A stretch of 64,000 nt of DNA, taken from positions 18,074 through 82,073 of the forward strand of contig SDNV01000001.1 of NCBI GenBank assembly GCA_004524515.1, given 5' to 3'. The notes beneath the pieces are model-generated. The model did no database searches. It had not been told where the DNA came from and saw nothing but the letters and a program-made list of their open reading frames with translations. The DNA comes from Promethearchaeota archaeon. GTDB lineage: Archaea > Asgardarchaeota > Lokiarchaeia > Sigynarchaeales > SOKP01. A program made the position numbers and the translations under genes. Below, piece by piece: positions 18,602-28,217 of this stretch. Within the stretch, counting starts at the first letter, position 1; every line of letters starts with the position of its first letter.

Positions 18602-19030
18602 TTAAAAACCTTTTAATTGAGTACCTGTTTTAAACTCTTTTTTCTTCTTAAATCTTTTAGTCCTAAAATAATGCTTTTTTCTTTCAGAAAGAATTTCAAT
18701 ATATTTTCTCAAGATCTCTTCCATTAAGTCCTTAGTTGCTTTATCAGAGGTTATTTCTCTCGGATTATTCAAAATAGCTAATATCTCTTTATTTCTAGTA
18801 TTTGAATCTCCAGGTAAACCCAAATTTATAATAGGTATATGATAGGAATGTAAAAACCATCCCTTCCTATCAGATTCATGTGCAATAATTTTTAAGATAT
18901 TTGATTCTTCTTTTTTAATTTTGAAGTCCATAATATTTTTTCCCGGTCGAATCATTATCGTCGCATACATCGGAATATTATTTTTTGGATCATGGACCTT
19001 TTTAAGAAACTCCTTTAATCTCGGATTCAT
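18602..19030 (-). CDS. conserved-looking hypothetical protein
   Basis: About 142 residues from ATG 19030, just after an AAGTGAGTGAAA Shine-Dalgarno region; an upstream in-frame GTG at 19036 overlaps that site and is less likely. Contains mixed beta and alpha segments (PMYATIMIRPGKNIMDFKI, HESDRKGWFLHSYHIPIINL) and a Lys/Arg-rich C-terminus. No recognisable domain, Cys motif or membrane segment. It converges with trmI. Basic tail may indicate nucleic-acid contact, but that is a guess. Confidence 0.5.
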   Translation of the reverse strand: MNPRLKEFLKKVHDPKNNIPMYATIMIRPGKNIMDFKIKKEESNILKIIAHESDRKGWFLHSYHIPIINLGLPGDSNTRNKEILAILNNPREITSDKATKDLMEEILRKYIEILSERKKHYFRTKRFKKKKEFKTGTQLKGF

Positions 19031-19148
19031 TTTCACTCACTTCTTACCAAAATATTTAAGATATAAAAAAGAATAAATTAAAATTGATAAAAAAATTTTT
19101 TATTTATTAGATTTTGTCCAAATTTTTTGATTTTTTAAGATTGGTTCT

Positions 19149-20174
19149 ATGAGTTCTTCTAAACATCTCCCTTCTCTTGAAAATGAATTAAAAGTTAAAG
19201 TTTGTTTATTAGGAGGATATGAAAATTATAAAAACCAATTTGAAAAATTTGTAAGCTCTCATCATTTCCCTTTTAATAATAAAAATAATATTGGGGTTAA
19301 CATTTCAAAAGTTGATTTTAAATACAATTCTCTCAATTATGGATTTTATCTCTGGAATATTGATTGTAATCAACGACACGCTTTCTTACGTACAACTTAC
19401 TATCATGGTTCAGAAGCTATCATAGTGTTCATTTCTGAAACGAAATTAGAACAAATGATATCTTATTTGGATGAAATTAAATCAAGACTACCTTTCATTA
19501 CCATAGCTTTTTGTATAATTCTCGAAAAAAGTACTAAAAAAGAAATTCTAGAAAAATATCTTAAAAAAAATCAATTTGACTCAATAATTAAATCAAATAA
19601 TATCAAAATTAGCGAGATATCTTCACCTTTGGAGGTATTCGAACAGATTTGTGCTTTCTATATTGAAAAAAAGGAAACTTGTCAAGAAACCGATAATTTT
19701 ATCATAAATTTTATCCCGATAAAATCATTTATTCGACAACAAAAATATAAAGATGAATGTCAGGATTATTTCGAACCTCCTAATTGCGGAGAAACTAATC
19801 AGAATTGCCGAATCAATACCGACGTTATATTAGGTTATTTATCCGAACTGGGATTTGAAATTGATTCTGATTATATGGAATGGTTAAAAATAAAAAATGA
19901 AGATTTCGGAACGTTCTCAATTTCCCTAATAAATGGAAAAGTAAAGCTCTTTCCTATAATTTGCCAGAAATGTCATAAAAATAAATGTCGCAAATATAAT
20001 AAAGAATATTATGTGTGTATTGAACAGAAAACTAAGGGATGGACCAGTGATAAAGAATTAGGACAGGCAGAACTTCTTCTTTTATCAAAAATTCTAGCTC
20101 TGAAAACTAATAGATTACCCCTTTCTGTTTTAAAACAACTCGCAAAAATAAATACTTGTATAAGGAATAAATAA
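19149..20174 (+). CDS. degenerate small-GTPase-fold protein with Cys-rich C-terminus
   Basis: 341 residues. The first 170 follow the Ras/Rab layout: a strand ending in LLGGYENYKN where GxxxxGK[ST] is expected, so the second Gly is Tyr25, the Lys (26) is kept and Ser/Thr is Asn27. FYLWNIDCNQRHAF stands where WDTAGQERF belongs, followed by RTTYYHGSEAIIVFI, matching the Rab YYRGAxAIILVY. The NKxD motif is lost. It therefore looks like a pseudo-GTPase. The C-terminal region holds CQKCHKNKCRKYNKEYYVC, which may bind metal. It lies 15 bases from the YjbQ-family gene and is probably co-transcribed. Function unknown. Confidence 0.72.
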   Translation: MSSSKHLPSLENELKVKVCLLGGYENYKNQFEKFVSSHHFPFNNKNNIGVNISKVDFKYNSLNYGFYLWNIDCNQRHAFLRTTYYHGSEAIIVFISETKLEQMISYLDEIKSRLPFITIAFCIILEKSTKKEILEKYLKKNQFDSIIKSNNIKISEISSPLEVFEQICAFYIEKKETCQETDNFIINFIPIKSFIRQQKYKDECQDYFEPPNCGETNQNCRINTDVILGYLSELGFEIDSDYMEWLKIKNEDFGTFSISLINGKVKLFPIICQKCHKNKCRKYNKEYYVCIEQKTKGWTSDKELGQAELLLLSKILALKTNRLPLSVLKQLAKINTCIRNK

Positions 20175-20189
20175 TTGTATTAGTTACTT

Positions 20190-20612
20190 ATGACTGTCAT
20201 TTTAAAAACATTTGATATAAAGACTAAAGCGTATTGCGATATTATTGATATCACTCAAAATGTTCAAAATGCCATAAAAAATAGCAATGTTAAAGACGGT
20301 ATCGTGAATGTTCATATTGCGGGCTCAACAGGGGCAATCTCTACTGTAGAATATGAACCCGGATTAGTGAATCACGATATTCAAGAATTCCTTGAAAAAA
20401 TTATCCCGTATGATCTAAATTATAAGCATCATAGAACATGGGGGGATCATAATGGAGCAGGACACTTACGAAGTTTTCTTTTGAAAACCTCTATGACTTT
20501 TCCTTTTCAAAACAAAAAATTAATCTTAGGGACTTGGCAGCAGATAATCTTTATCGAGTGTGATGAAAAAGGGAGATATAGGGAGATTTATTGCTCAATT
20601 ATCGGTGAATAA
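20190..20612 (+). CDS. YjbQ family protein (UPF0047)
   Basis: 140 residues. VKDGIVNVHIAGSTGAISTV and GDHNGAGHLRSFLL correspond to the two family motifs, with the metal-binding His/Asp GD-N-HAHL replaced here by GDHNGAGHL. GTWQQIIFIECD is the usual C-terminal active-site segment. YjbQ proteins show weak thiamin-phosphate synthase activity in some bacteria; their real task is not settled. Starts 15 bases after the degenerate GTPase gene. Confidence 0.86.
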   Translation: MTVILKTFDIKTKAYCDIIDITQNVQNAIKNSNVKDGIVNVHIAGSTGAISTVEYEPGLVNHDIQEFLEKIIPYDLNYKHHRTWGDHNGAGHLRSFLLKTSMTFPFQNKKLILGTWQQIIFIECDEKGRYREIYCSIIGE

Positions 20613-20700
20613 TTTATTATTTCCCTAATTTTTAAGGGTTAATTTTCTTTAATATCATAAAAAATCTTTAAGAAGCGATAAAATAGAAAGAAAAAAATTA

Positions 20701-20928
20701 TTACTTTTTTTGATAATTTTGAACTAAAAATTCTAATTCATCCATTACAATTTTATATGCATCTCTTCGTCTCTTGGCTTCTACTAAATCATAATGGTTT
20801 TCTAAATCTTCTAATTTCTTATAAAATTTTGGAATCTTTTTGTAAAAACCATATATTGTTGCGATTTGATAGTTTAAATTTTCTAAAAATTTATTCTCCT
20901 CTTCAAAATCCCATTCAATTTCAATCAA
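20701..20928 (-). CDS. small helical protein
   Basis: 75 residues, charged and helical, with many Tyr, Lys and Glu; no motif I recognise. The start is a TTG preceded by GAGGTAA only two bases away; the following ATT codon is four bases later and could also be the start. It lies alone between the YjbQ gene and the Rag-like GTPase. A low-complexity, probably real small gene, but weakly supported. Confidence 0.42.
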   Translation of the reverse strand: MIEIEWDFEEENKFLENLNYQIATIYGFYKKIPKFYKKLEDLENHYDLVEAKRRRDAYKIVMDELEFLVQNYQKK

Positions 20929-21183
20929 TTACCTCATCATCCGTGGTTTGTGATACGGCTTAAAGAATGAATAATCAGAGGTATTAAAAAAAGTATATAT
21001 GATTGAAATAAGACAGATATATCATGATAATAATATTAAAGAAACATCAATACCGCTGAGATTATAATTTATTTCCCATACGAAAACACAATTTTATAAT
21101 TTAGTGTTTCAATAATCTTTTATTAAGCAATTCTAATTATAATCTTAAGTTTAAAAAACTATCATAATTATGGTTAAAATAAT

Positions 21184-22125
21184 ATGGTTTCAATGAAAAA
21201 TGCCATTAAAATTATAGTCGCTGGATTAGACAATGCCGGAAAGACTTCTATTTTGTTGGCGCTAGACAAGAAATATGATTTTCAACAGGAGATAATAGCA
21301 TTAAAGCCTACTATAAAAGTAGAATATCACAGAGCGATGTTTCTCGGAAATCTCTGCTTCTTTTGGGATTGTGGAGGTCAAGAACAATATAGAAAACTAT
21401 ATCAGAAAAGAGCAGATGTATATTTTGCTGGTACGGATTTATTAGTGTATGTAATAGACATTCAAGATAAAGAGAGATACGAAGCCTCCCTAAAATATTT
21501 GGATGTGCTCTTGCAATACTTTATAAGTAATGATATGGACGTCCCTATCATTGTTTCCTTTCATAAATATGATCCCGAGTTACACACGATTGAAGAGATA
21601 CACGAGTCAATTGATGAATTGAGAGAGCTTATTACTGAGAAGTATTCCATGTTTAAAATATTATTTCAACAAACTTCGATCTATGACATCATCTCTATTG
21701 TGCAGTTAATCTCTTATGGGCTCTCGATTTTTGATGAAAAGTTTTTTGAACTTTCTTTATTATTAGAAGATTATTTAGTGAATAAATTCAATTCTATCTC
21801 CCTTATTTTATTTGATCCCAATGGGATTATCATAAGTGAGTTTTATAGTGATTCCATCAACCCTGAAATTTATATTGAATTATTAGAATCAATAAAAGAA
21901 CACCTATTTTTATTAAAAAGAATGCAGGAGGAGGAGTATACGATAGATTATAACATTTTTGACCTTGAAAATAAATTGTTATCATATCTCCATAAAATAA
22001 AAATCCAAAAAGAGACATATTTTGTATCGGTTGTGATTGAAGAACAATTTAAAGATAATTTGCTAAATAGATTTCCTGAATTAGTTGAAGATATAACTAA
22101 TATTCTAGAATCGATTTTACCTTGA
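21184..22125 (+). CDS. Rag/Gtr-like small GTPase with C-terminal extra domain
   Basis: 313 residues. G1 is GLDNAGKTS (14-22), G2 has Pro42-Thr43, G3 is WDCGGQEQY (61-69) and G4 is FHKYD (126-130). HK-x-D in place of NKxD is characteristic of Rag/Gtr GTPases, as is an unprenylated tail. From about residue 200 a second domain begins with SISLILFDPNGIIISEFY, typical of a roadblock/longin-type strand-strand-helix. RagA-RagC and Gtr1-Gtr2 have just this GTPase-plus-roadblock plan. In eukaryotes they signal amino-acid status to TORC1. ATG 21184 or 21193 may be the start. Stands alone. Confidence 0.82.
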   Translation: MVSMKNAIKIIVAGLDNAGKTSILLALDKKYDFQQEIIALKPTIKVEYHRAMFLGNLCFFWDCGGQEQYRKLYQKRADVYFAGTDLLVYVIDIQDKERYEASLKYLDVLLQYFISNDMDVPIIVSFHKYDPELHTIEEIHESIDELRELITEKYSMFKILFQQTSIYDIISIVQLISYGLSIFDEKFFELSLLLEDYLVNKFNSISLILFDPNGIIISEFYSDSINPEIYIELLESIKEHLFLLKRMQEEEYTIDYNIFDLENKLLSYLHKIKIQKETYFVSVVIEEQFKDNLLNRFPELVEDITNILESILP

Positions 22126-22190
22126 ATTTATTCCTATAAATATAGATTTCAACCTTGTATTGTTTAAATATAATATATCCATGTAAGAAC

Positions 22191-23333
22191 TTATTCTATT
22201 TTTAAAATCTCTCTGGCTTTATCTATAAGCTTCTCCTTTCTCTTCTGATGGTTTTTAATGAATTTTATAACTTTTTCAATACATTCTTTTTTATGTTCTC
22301 CGCACATTAATTCACCTTTAACACATTTCGCAAAGTCATCTGCAAGTTTATCATCGTCCTCTTCAAAATGATAGGTTAATATCTTGTAAATCATGCATTT
22401 TTGAGGTTCACCTCCTAGTTCCTGTTGTTCCTTTTTATTTCTTCGTCCTCCCGTAAGAGCTCCTTTGAGCTTTTTGGTTATGGATTCTAAAGGTTCGTTA
22501 AATGTAAAGTAGCTATTGGGATTTCTTTTTGACATCTTATCTGTTCCATCCAATCCCGCTAATAATTTATGATAGGTAGCGCCTGGAAGAAAGTATTCTT
22601 CTTGAACGATTTTGTCATCGACTTTCTTTTCTTTATAATATCTACGAGTAAGATCTCTGGTTAATCTTATATGAGGATCCTGATCAATGCCAACAGGAAC
22701 GACAGTAGGCTGCGCACCATCTTTCAGTTGGGGTAAAATAATATCTCCTACCTGGATTAACGCTGCTAAATAAAGACCAAAGGTTTTTTCTCCATAAATT
22801 GCATTTAACATATTTTGAGTTACTAATCGACTTACTTTAAACGCGACATCCATAACGATCGGTTCCTTAGATTGCCTCCAAATATAAGCTTTATCTGGGG
22901 AGGGATCTAATCCTAATGCTAATATATCTGCTAAATTATCTACTGCGTCTGCCTCCGCCTCTTCATAAGTTATTCCATTATCTTCCCATGATTCTATATC
23001 TGCTATGCAATAATATGCCTTGGCCCCCATTTTCTGAAATTCTACGATTTCTAATGCAGTAGTTAATGTTCCTAAATGAAACGGACCAGAGGGCTTAATT
23101 CCACTCATAACTGCCCATGGCTGTTTCTTGTCAATTGCTTTAAAAATATCATCCAGTGAACGATGTCCAAATATAATTTTCCGTCTAATAAATCTGTTAT
23201 CAATTAATTGTTGTCTCTCTAGTTCACCCAAGCGCTCAATACCAAATTCATTTATCAATCTTTCATAGTCCTCTTCATCGATTCCTCTTGAACTCCAAGG
23301 ATCCATTATAAAATCTTTGTTTTTCTTTGCCAT
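22191..23333 (-). CDS. trpS: tryptophanyl-tRNA synthetase
   Basis: 380 residues, class Ic. DPWSSRGIDEEDYERLINEF is the archaeal/eukaryotic TrpRS N-terminal motif (PW..x..DY..L...FG). The HIGH-like motif is SGPFHLGT and the KMSKS-like one is DKMSKRNP. It charges tRNA-Trp in the cytoplasm. The C-terminal helical anticodon-binding part is complete. ATG start; converges with the Rag-like gene. Length is normal for the archaeal type. Confidence 0.95.
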   Translation of the reverse strand: MAKKNKDFIMDPWSSRGIDEEDYERLINEFGIERLGELERQQLIDNRFIRRKIIFGHRSLDDIFKAIDKKQPWAVMSGIKPSGPFHLGTLTTALEIVEFQKMGAKAYYCIADIESWEDNGITYEEAEADAVDNLADILALGLDPSPDKAYIWRQSKEPIVMDVAFKVSRLVTQNMLNAIYGEKTFGLYLAALIQVGDIILPQLKDGAQPTVVPVGIDQDPHIRLTRDLTRRYYKEKKVDDKIVQEEYFLPGATYHKLLAGLDGTDKMSKRNPNSYFTFNEPLESITKKLKGALTGGRRNKKEQQELGGEPQKCMIYKILTYHFEEDDDKLADDFAKCVKGELMCGEHKKECIEKVIKFIKNHQKRKEKLIDKAREILKIE

Positions 23334-23426
23334 AATTCTTAATAGTGTTGTGTGAAGATGATGATCTTGATAAATTTTAATAAATTATGAATTTTATGAA
23401 ACCTAAATTATATCAGATGATTTAAC

Positions 23427-23840
23427 ATGAAGAAATTTTCTCCAAAAGAAATTGAAAAATTTATTGAAAAGTTAGATTTTTCGAAAATTGAAGGTGGAAT
23501 AGTTCCGGTCATCGCACAGGATTATAAAACTAACCAAATTTTAATGTTAGCATTTGCTAATGAGGAGGCTGTACGTCAATCTTTAGAAACTGGAATTGTG
23601 TGTTATTATTCACGATCCCGTAAAAAATTATGGAAAAAAGGAGAAGAAAGCGGCCACATTCAAGAGATTCAACAAGTTTTTGTGGATTGTTATAACGATA
23701 CTATTTTATTTAAGGTTAAGCAAAAAGTAGCAGCCTGTCATACGGGATTTTACTCTTGTTTTCACAGAGAATATGTGAATGGAGAATTTAAAATCGATGG
23801 TAAACGTATTTTCGATCCTGATACAGTTTATAAAAAATAA
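23427..23840 (+). CDS. hisI: phosphoribosyl-AMP cyclohydrolase
   Basis: 137 residues. Third step of histidine synthesis: opens the adenine ring of PR-AMP. Key elements are MLAFANEEAVRQSLETGIVC, YYSRSRKKLWKKGEESGH, the Asp/Cys metal motif DCYNDTILFKV, and CHTGFYSCFHRE, which supplies the Zn-binding Cys. It is unfused to HisE, as in archaea. No other his genes are here, so histidine genes are scattered. Confidence 0.95.
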   Translation: MKKFSPKEIEKFIEKLDFSKIEGGIVPVIAQDYKTNQILMLAFANEEAVRQSLETGIVCYYSRSRKKLWKKGEESGHIQEIQQVFVDCYNDTILFKVKQKVAACHTGFYSCFHREYVNGEFKIDGKRIFDPDTVYKK

Positions 23841-23940
23841 GAATCCCCTCAATTTCTTCTTTCATTCTAAAACGGTTTAAGTTAATCATTAATTTTTTGA
23901 AGCAAATTCATTGTTATAGATAATTTAATTTTATTCTATT

Positions 23941-24354
23941 ATGAAATCAAAAGAAAAAAACAATGACGATAATTGGAAAAAAATTTTATCAAATGACCAA
24001 TATTATGTACTAAGACAGAAAGGTACCGAACCCCCTTTTACGGGAAAATACTGGAATCATCATGAAAAGGGAATTTATAAATGTGCGGGTTGTGGAGCTC
24101 CCTTATTCGATTCTAAAACTAAATTTGATTCGGGAACAGGTTGGCCAAGTTTTTATGCTCCAATTTTAGAAGAAAACGTCAGAGAAAAAAGAGATATAAG
24201 TTATGGAATGATTCGTAAAGAAGTGCTTTGTAGTAAATGTCAGGGTCATCTAGGTCATGTGTTTAATGATGGGCCAAACCCTACGAGATTAAGATATTGT
24301 ATAAATTCGGTTTCATTGGACTTTGAACCTGAAACTACTTCCAAACATGAATAA
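23941..24354 (+). CDS. msrB: peptide methionine (R)-S-oxide reductase
   Basis: 137 residues. Reduces methionine-R-sulfoxide. CAGCGAP and [12 protein letters not shown] hold the four zinc Cys; [10 protein letters not shown] is the family motif and RYCINSVSL carries the catalytic Cys near the end. Complete. The N-terminus is a charged Lys/Asn leader without signal peptide, so cytoplasmic. Follows hisI with 100 bases between. Confidence 0.96.
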   Translation: MKSKEKNNDDNWKKILSNDQYYVLRQKGTEPPFTGKYWNHHEKGIYKCAGCGAPLFDSKTKFDSGTGWPSFYAPILEENVREKRDISYGMIRKEVLCSKCQGHLGHVFNDGPNPTRLRYCINSVSLDFEPETTSKHE

Positions 24355-24392
24355 AAGATATCCCGAAAAATAGTAAAGATTGGAATTTAAGA

Positions 24393-24848
24393 TTAAATTT
24401 CTACAAAAGAGGTATTCTTATATTCCTTTAAAACCATATTTGAATTGGTTCGGGTAATAAATTCACTCTGGTTCAACTCACGAATAAATTTGTGAACATC
24501 ATCAGATTCCCGAAATCTACAAATTAATGCAGCGGATTGCTCTCCTGTGGTATGAAAAACGGAACAAACCTCGGGCTTATTACTAACTTCGCTCAAAATC
24601 TCTTCGGTATGTTTTCCATCGATTTGTACTCGTATTAAAAAGGTGAGTTTATACCCTAATTTTATATTATTCAGTTTGAGAGTATACCCTTCTATAATCT
24701 CATTTTTTTTTAATTTAGAAATCCTATTATGGATGGTACCAATTGAGATTCCTAATTGGTCTTGGATTTCTCTGTAAGATTTGCGTGCATCTTCTTGTAA
24801 TATTCTTAGAATATCCTTGTCAATTTCGTCCAAAACATCCTTCTTCAT
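24393..24848 (-). CDS. Lrp/AsnC family transcription regulator
   Basis: About 151 residues from ATG 24848, with an alternative TTG at 24863. The N-terminal helix-turn-helix (residues about 8-55) has DEIDKDILRILQEDARKSYR and the recognition-helix pattern GISIGTIHNRISKL. The C-terminal RAM domain contains VCSVFHTTGEQSAALICRF, as in ligand-binding Lrp proteins. Archaeal members control amino acid and one-carbon genes. It is divergent from the thermosome gene across 240 AT-rich bases. Resembles the second regulator at 47564. Confidence 0.9.
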   Translation of the reverse strand: MKKDVLDEIDKDILRILQEDARKSYREIQDQLGISIGTIHNRISKLKKNEIIEGYTLKLNNIKLGYKLTFLIRVQIDGKHTEEILSEVSNKPEVCSVFHTTGEQSAALICRFRESDDVHKFIRELNQSEFITRTNSNMVLKEYKNTSFVEI

Positions 24849-24986
24849 AAAGTAAAAGACCAATTTTCCTATTCTTTTTTTTTAAAAAAACCAATATAAC
24901 TTTATAAGCAATAATATTTAAAATTTTTCAGTTTAAATCTAAATCGGTGAAAAATGTTTAAAAATAATTCTTATCAACAAAAACGA

Positions 24987-25000
24987 TTATATATTTAAAG
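24987..25000 (+). promoter_or_regulatory. TATA box of the thermosome gene
   Basis: TTATATATTTAAAG fits an archaeal TATA box, with a purine-rich AAACGA just upstream as a possible BRE. It stands about 90 bases before the chaperonin ATG, allowing a leader of about 70 bases. Assigned by composition only. Confidence 0.45.
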
Positions 25001-25090
25001 ATCCCCAAATCATAAAAAACACAAAATTAAAAAAATATCCTATCCTTTTTTGCTTAAACAAAATATACTTAAATTAGAGGATGGTGTAAA

Positions 25091-26683
25091 ATGTCTTTTG
25101 GTGTACCTGTAATAATATTAAAGGAAGGTTCTGAAGAAGTACGTGAGAAGGAAGCTCGAAACCAAAATATAAATGCCATGGTAGCTATTGCAGAAACGGT
25201 CAGTTCTACTCTTGGTCCGAAAGGTATGGCAAAAATGATCGTAGATTCTTTGGGAGATTCGACAATAACCAATGATGGGGCGGAAATTCTCAAAAAATTA
25301 GATATCGAGAATGTCGCGGCTAATATGATGGTAAATGTAGCGAAAGCTATGGATACTGATATCGGTGATGGAACTACCGCGGTGGTGATTTTTTCTGCTG
25401 CTTTACTTAAAAATGCGTTAGAATTAATTGAACAAGATATTCATCCAAAACACATTACTCATGGCTATAAGTTAGCAGTGGATAAAGCGATTCAAATAGT
25501 AAATGAAATTGCTACTAAAATTACCAAGGATGATACCGAAATTCTTAAAAACGCAGCCAAAACAGCTATGAATTCAAAGGATATTGCTCCTTTAAGGGAT
25601 TTTTTTGCGGATCTTGCGTTAAAGGCAGTAAAACATATAGAAGATGATAATATCTTTAATAAAGTAGGAGATATTAAAATTGTAAAAGCTCAAGGAAAAT
25701 CACTTAAAGATTCTGAGTTAATTTCTGGCGTATATACCGAGAAAGAAAAAGTTAATACCAATATGCCTGATGTTCTTAAAGATGTAAAAATAGCTGTCAT
25801 TAGAAAGAAATTAGACGTGGTAAAAACGGAATTTGATGCCCAAATCCAAATTCATAATCCTGCGGATATCCAAAAATTTTTAGATCAAGAAGGACAAGCT
25901 CTTAAAGAACATATGAAGGTCTTTAAAAGGTTAGGTATCAATATGATCGTGAATAATAGTGATATTTCAGACAAGTTTGGAGCATATTTGGCAAAAGAAG
26001 GAATTGCCGCTATTAAGAATGTGGGAGAGAAAGATTATAAATCGATTTTAAAAGCAACCGGAGCGAAATTCATTGATGATATTAAAATGTTAACTGAAAA
26101 TGATCTTGGCTATGCGGAAAGAGTCAAATTCGAAAAAATAGGCAGTAATGAATATACTTTTTTCGAGGGTTGTAAAAATCCTAAGAGTGTATCTATATTG
26201 CTTAAAGGAGGTCTCCAAAATGCTCTTGATGCTGCTGAAATTTCTTTAAATGATGTTCTCTCTGTTATTGCCAAAATTCTTGATACAAAAATGGTAGTGG
26301 CGGGGGGAGGAGCGATTTATCTGGAGATTGCCAAGAGATTAAGAACCTATGCGAATGTCATTTCTGGCAAAGAACAATTAGCGGTGAATGCGTTTGCGCT
26401 TGCTCTTGAAGAAATCCCTACTACCTTAATCAGAAATGCGGGATTAGATGAAATTGAAAAAATTACTGAACTAAGAGCAGCTCATAAGACCGATACTGAT
26501 AAATGGATTGGAATTGATACCATTACCAATACTGTAGGAAATAATTTCGAAAAGGGAATTATTGAGCCGGCAGCCTTAATCCTTTATCTACTAAAATCTG
26601 GAACGGAATTAGCTAATCTAATACTACGAGTAGATAGAATTATCCGAGCAAGTAGTGCAGGAAAATCAGGTTTTAGACCTTAA
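25091..26683 (+). CDS. thsA: thermosome (group II chaperonin) subunit
   Basis: 530 residues. Folds proteins in a double-ring with ATP. Motifs seen are LGPKGMAKMIVD, NDGAEILKKLDI, IGDGTTAVVIF (ATPase Asp) and VVAGGGAIYLEIA in the later equatorial part. The start has GGTG four bases before the ATG, after a clear TATA box. The C-terminus ends SSAGKSGFRP and lacks the Gly-Gly-Met repeat tail common in thermosomes. Monocistronic, with a poly-T terminator region after it. Confidence 0.95.
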   Translation: MSFGVPVIILKEGSEEVREKEARNQNINAMVAIAETVSSTLGPKGMAKMIVDSLGDSTITNDGAEILKKLDIENVAANMMVNVAKAMDTDIGDGTTAVVIFSAALLKNALELIEQDIHPKHITHGYKLAVDKAIQIVNEIATKITKDDTEILKNAAKTAMNSKDIAPLRDFFADLALKAVKHIEDDNIFNKVGDIKIVKAQGKSLKDSELISGVYTEKEKVNTNMPDVLKDVKIAVIRKKLDVVKTEFDAQIQIHNPADIQKFLDQEGQALKEHMKVFKRLGINMIVNNSDISDKFGAYLAKEGIAAIKNVGEKDYKSILKATGAKFIDDIKMLTENDLGYAERVKFEKIGSNEYTFFEGCKNPKSVSILLKGGLQNALDAAEISLNDVLSVIAKILDTKMVVAGGGAIYLEIAKRLRTYANVISGKEQLAVNAFALALEEIPTTLIRNAGLDEIEKITELRAAHKTDTDKWIGIDTITNTVGNNFEKGIIEPAALILYLLKSGTELANLILRVDRIIRASSAGKSGFRP

Positions 26684-26690
26684 ATTGAAT

Positions 26691-26736
26691 TTTTTTTTAT
26701 TTTTATTTATTTATCTCATTTTTATAGATTTTTTAA
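26691..26736 (+). terminator. T-rich terminator after thermosome
   Basis: A run of eight T followed by T-rich stretches directly after the thermosome stop, without a hairpin. Archaeal RNA polymerase stops at such oligo-T tracts. Placed by composition only. Confidence 0.45.
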
Positions 26737-26794
26737 TTTATATTCAATTTACGCCAATCTTATAGTTTATTAGAAATTCACAATTTTAGATAAC

Positions 26795-28180
26795 ATGGAT
26801 AAAAAGATTGTACTCTTCGGAGCGGGGAGTGCAGCATTTGGACCTCCCACATTAAGCGACATATATTCTAGCAAAATATTATCCGGATCCACTATCGTTT
26901 TGATTGATATTGATGAACCAAAACTGAATATGATTTATGAGATACTATCTCATGAAAATAAACTTAGGGGAAATAAATATAATTTAGAAAAAACAACAGA
27001 ATTGAAAACCGCTGTAAAAAATGCAGATTTTGTAATTTGCTCCATTGAACATGGAGATCGATTCAAATATCGTTGGCAAGATCATAGAATCCCTCATAGT
27101 TATGGAACCTCCGAGATGATGGCCGAAAATGGGGGTCCGGGTGGATTTTTTCATTCTGCTCGTCAAATCCCCACCATAGTCAATATTGCCAAAGAAACCT
27201 ACAAGGCAAATCCGCATGCGTTCTTCATTAATTATTCGAATCCCGTGTCTCGAATTTGTTTAGCAATAAAACGAGCAGTACCTGAACTAAAACTTGTGGG
27301 ACTGTGCCATCAAATAGGTTTATTCTTGCCAGATCTTCCTTATATTGTGGATGAAAATCTTCAAGCCGAAAAGCTTAAAGCATTATCCCCAAACGATAAG
27401 ATAAATCTACATAAAGAATCCTTAAAAAATACTAAAATTACTGTGGGAGGATTAAACCATTTTGCCTTCATACTGGGTCTGGAAAATTTAAAAACTAGTG
27501 AAGATTTAATGCCAAAATTTAATGCAAATTGCATGAATTATTATCAAGATAAATGGGACAGATTTAAATATGCGGACTTAACATTTGAGATTTATAAACG
27601 TTTTGGATGGTTTCCCTATGTAGGAGATAATCACATCTGTGAATATTTGCAGATTGGATCAAATCATACTAAATATTCAGATTTAGATGATTGGATCACC
27701 CGCATGGAACAAGGTAAAATTGGAACCAATAAAAGGTATGAAAGAAACTATAAAAGACTTTTAAATGGGAAATATTCAAAAAGAGGAATTTTAATGAAAG
27801 ATGAATCCGGAGAAAGAGGGGTTCCCATTATCGAAGAAATTATTGAAAATACTAATAGCTATGAAATTGCTGTAAATGTGCCTAATGAAGGAATCATTGA
27901 TAATCTTCCGCGAGATTTGATCCTTGAGTGTTCTGGCACGGTCAACAAAGATGGTGTTCATGGGGTTAAATTAGGAAAAATTCCCAAAAATATCGCCGCA
28001 CTTTTAAGGATTGAGGCTTCGATTCAAGATGTTTGTGTGGAGGCAATTCTTAAAGAGTCTAAGGATCTTGCCATTGCTTGTATCGCGATGGATGTTAATT
28101 GTGGAAGTTTTGAAAGGGCTGAAAATATTTATAACGAAATGATCAAAATTCAGAAGGAATATTTACCAAAATTCAAATAA
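26795..28180 (+). CDS. glycoside hydrolase family 4 protein
   Basis: 461 residues. NAD- and metal-dependent GH4 glycosidase. The N-terminal Rossmann fold shows IVLFGAGSAAFGPPTLSDI; then ENGGPGGFFHSARQIP, FINYSNPVSRI, and the metal-site pair GLCHQIG with GGLNHFAFI. These fit alpha-glucosidase, alpha-galactosidase and related members. The reaction starts with hydride removal at C3. The substrate is not clear, though the GLCH form is closest to alpha-galactosidases. Independently transcribed; the C45 hydrolase converges on it. Confidence 0.88.
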   Translation: MDKKIVLFGAGSAAFGPPTLSDIYSSKILSGSTIVLIDIDEPKLNMIYEILSHENKLRGNKYNLEKTTELKTAVKNADFVICSIEHGDRFKYRWQDHRIPHSYGTSEMMAENGGPGGFFHSARQIPTIVNIAKETYKANPHAFFINYSNPVSRICLAIKRAVPELKLVGLCHQIGLFLPDLPYIVDENLQAEKLKALSPNDKINLHKESLKNTKITVGGLNHFAFILGLENLKTSEDLMPKFNANCMNYYQDKWDRFKYADLTFEIYKRFGWFPYVGDNHICEYLQIGSNHTKYSDLDDWITRMEQGKIGTNKRYERNYKRLLNGKYSKRGILMKDESGERGVPIIEEIIENTNSYEIAVNVPNEGIIDNLPRDLILECSGTVNKDGVHGVKLGKIPKNIAALLRIEASIQDVCVEAILKESKDLAIACIAMDVNCGSFERAENIYNEMIKIQKEYLPKFK

Positions 28181-28217
28181 ATAAAGAAAAAAATTTTTTT
28201 TAAATCATTGAGATTTT

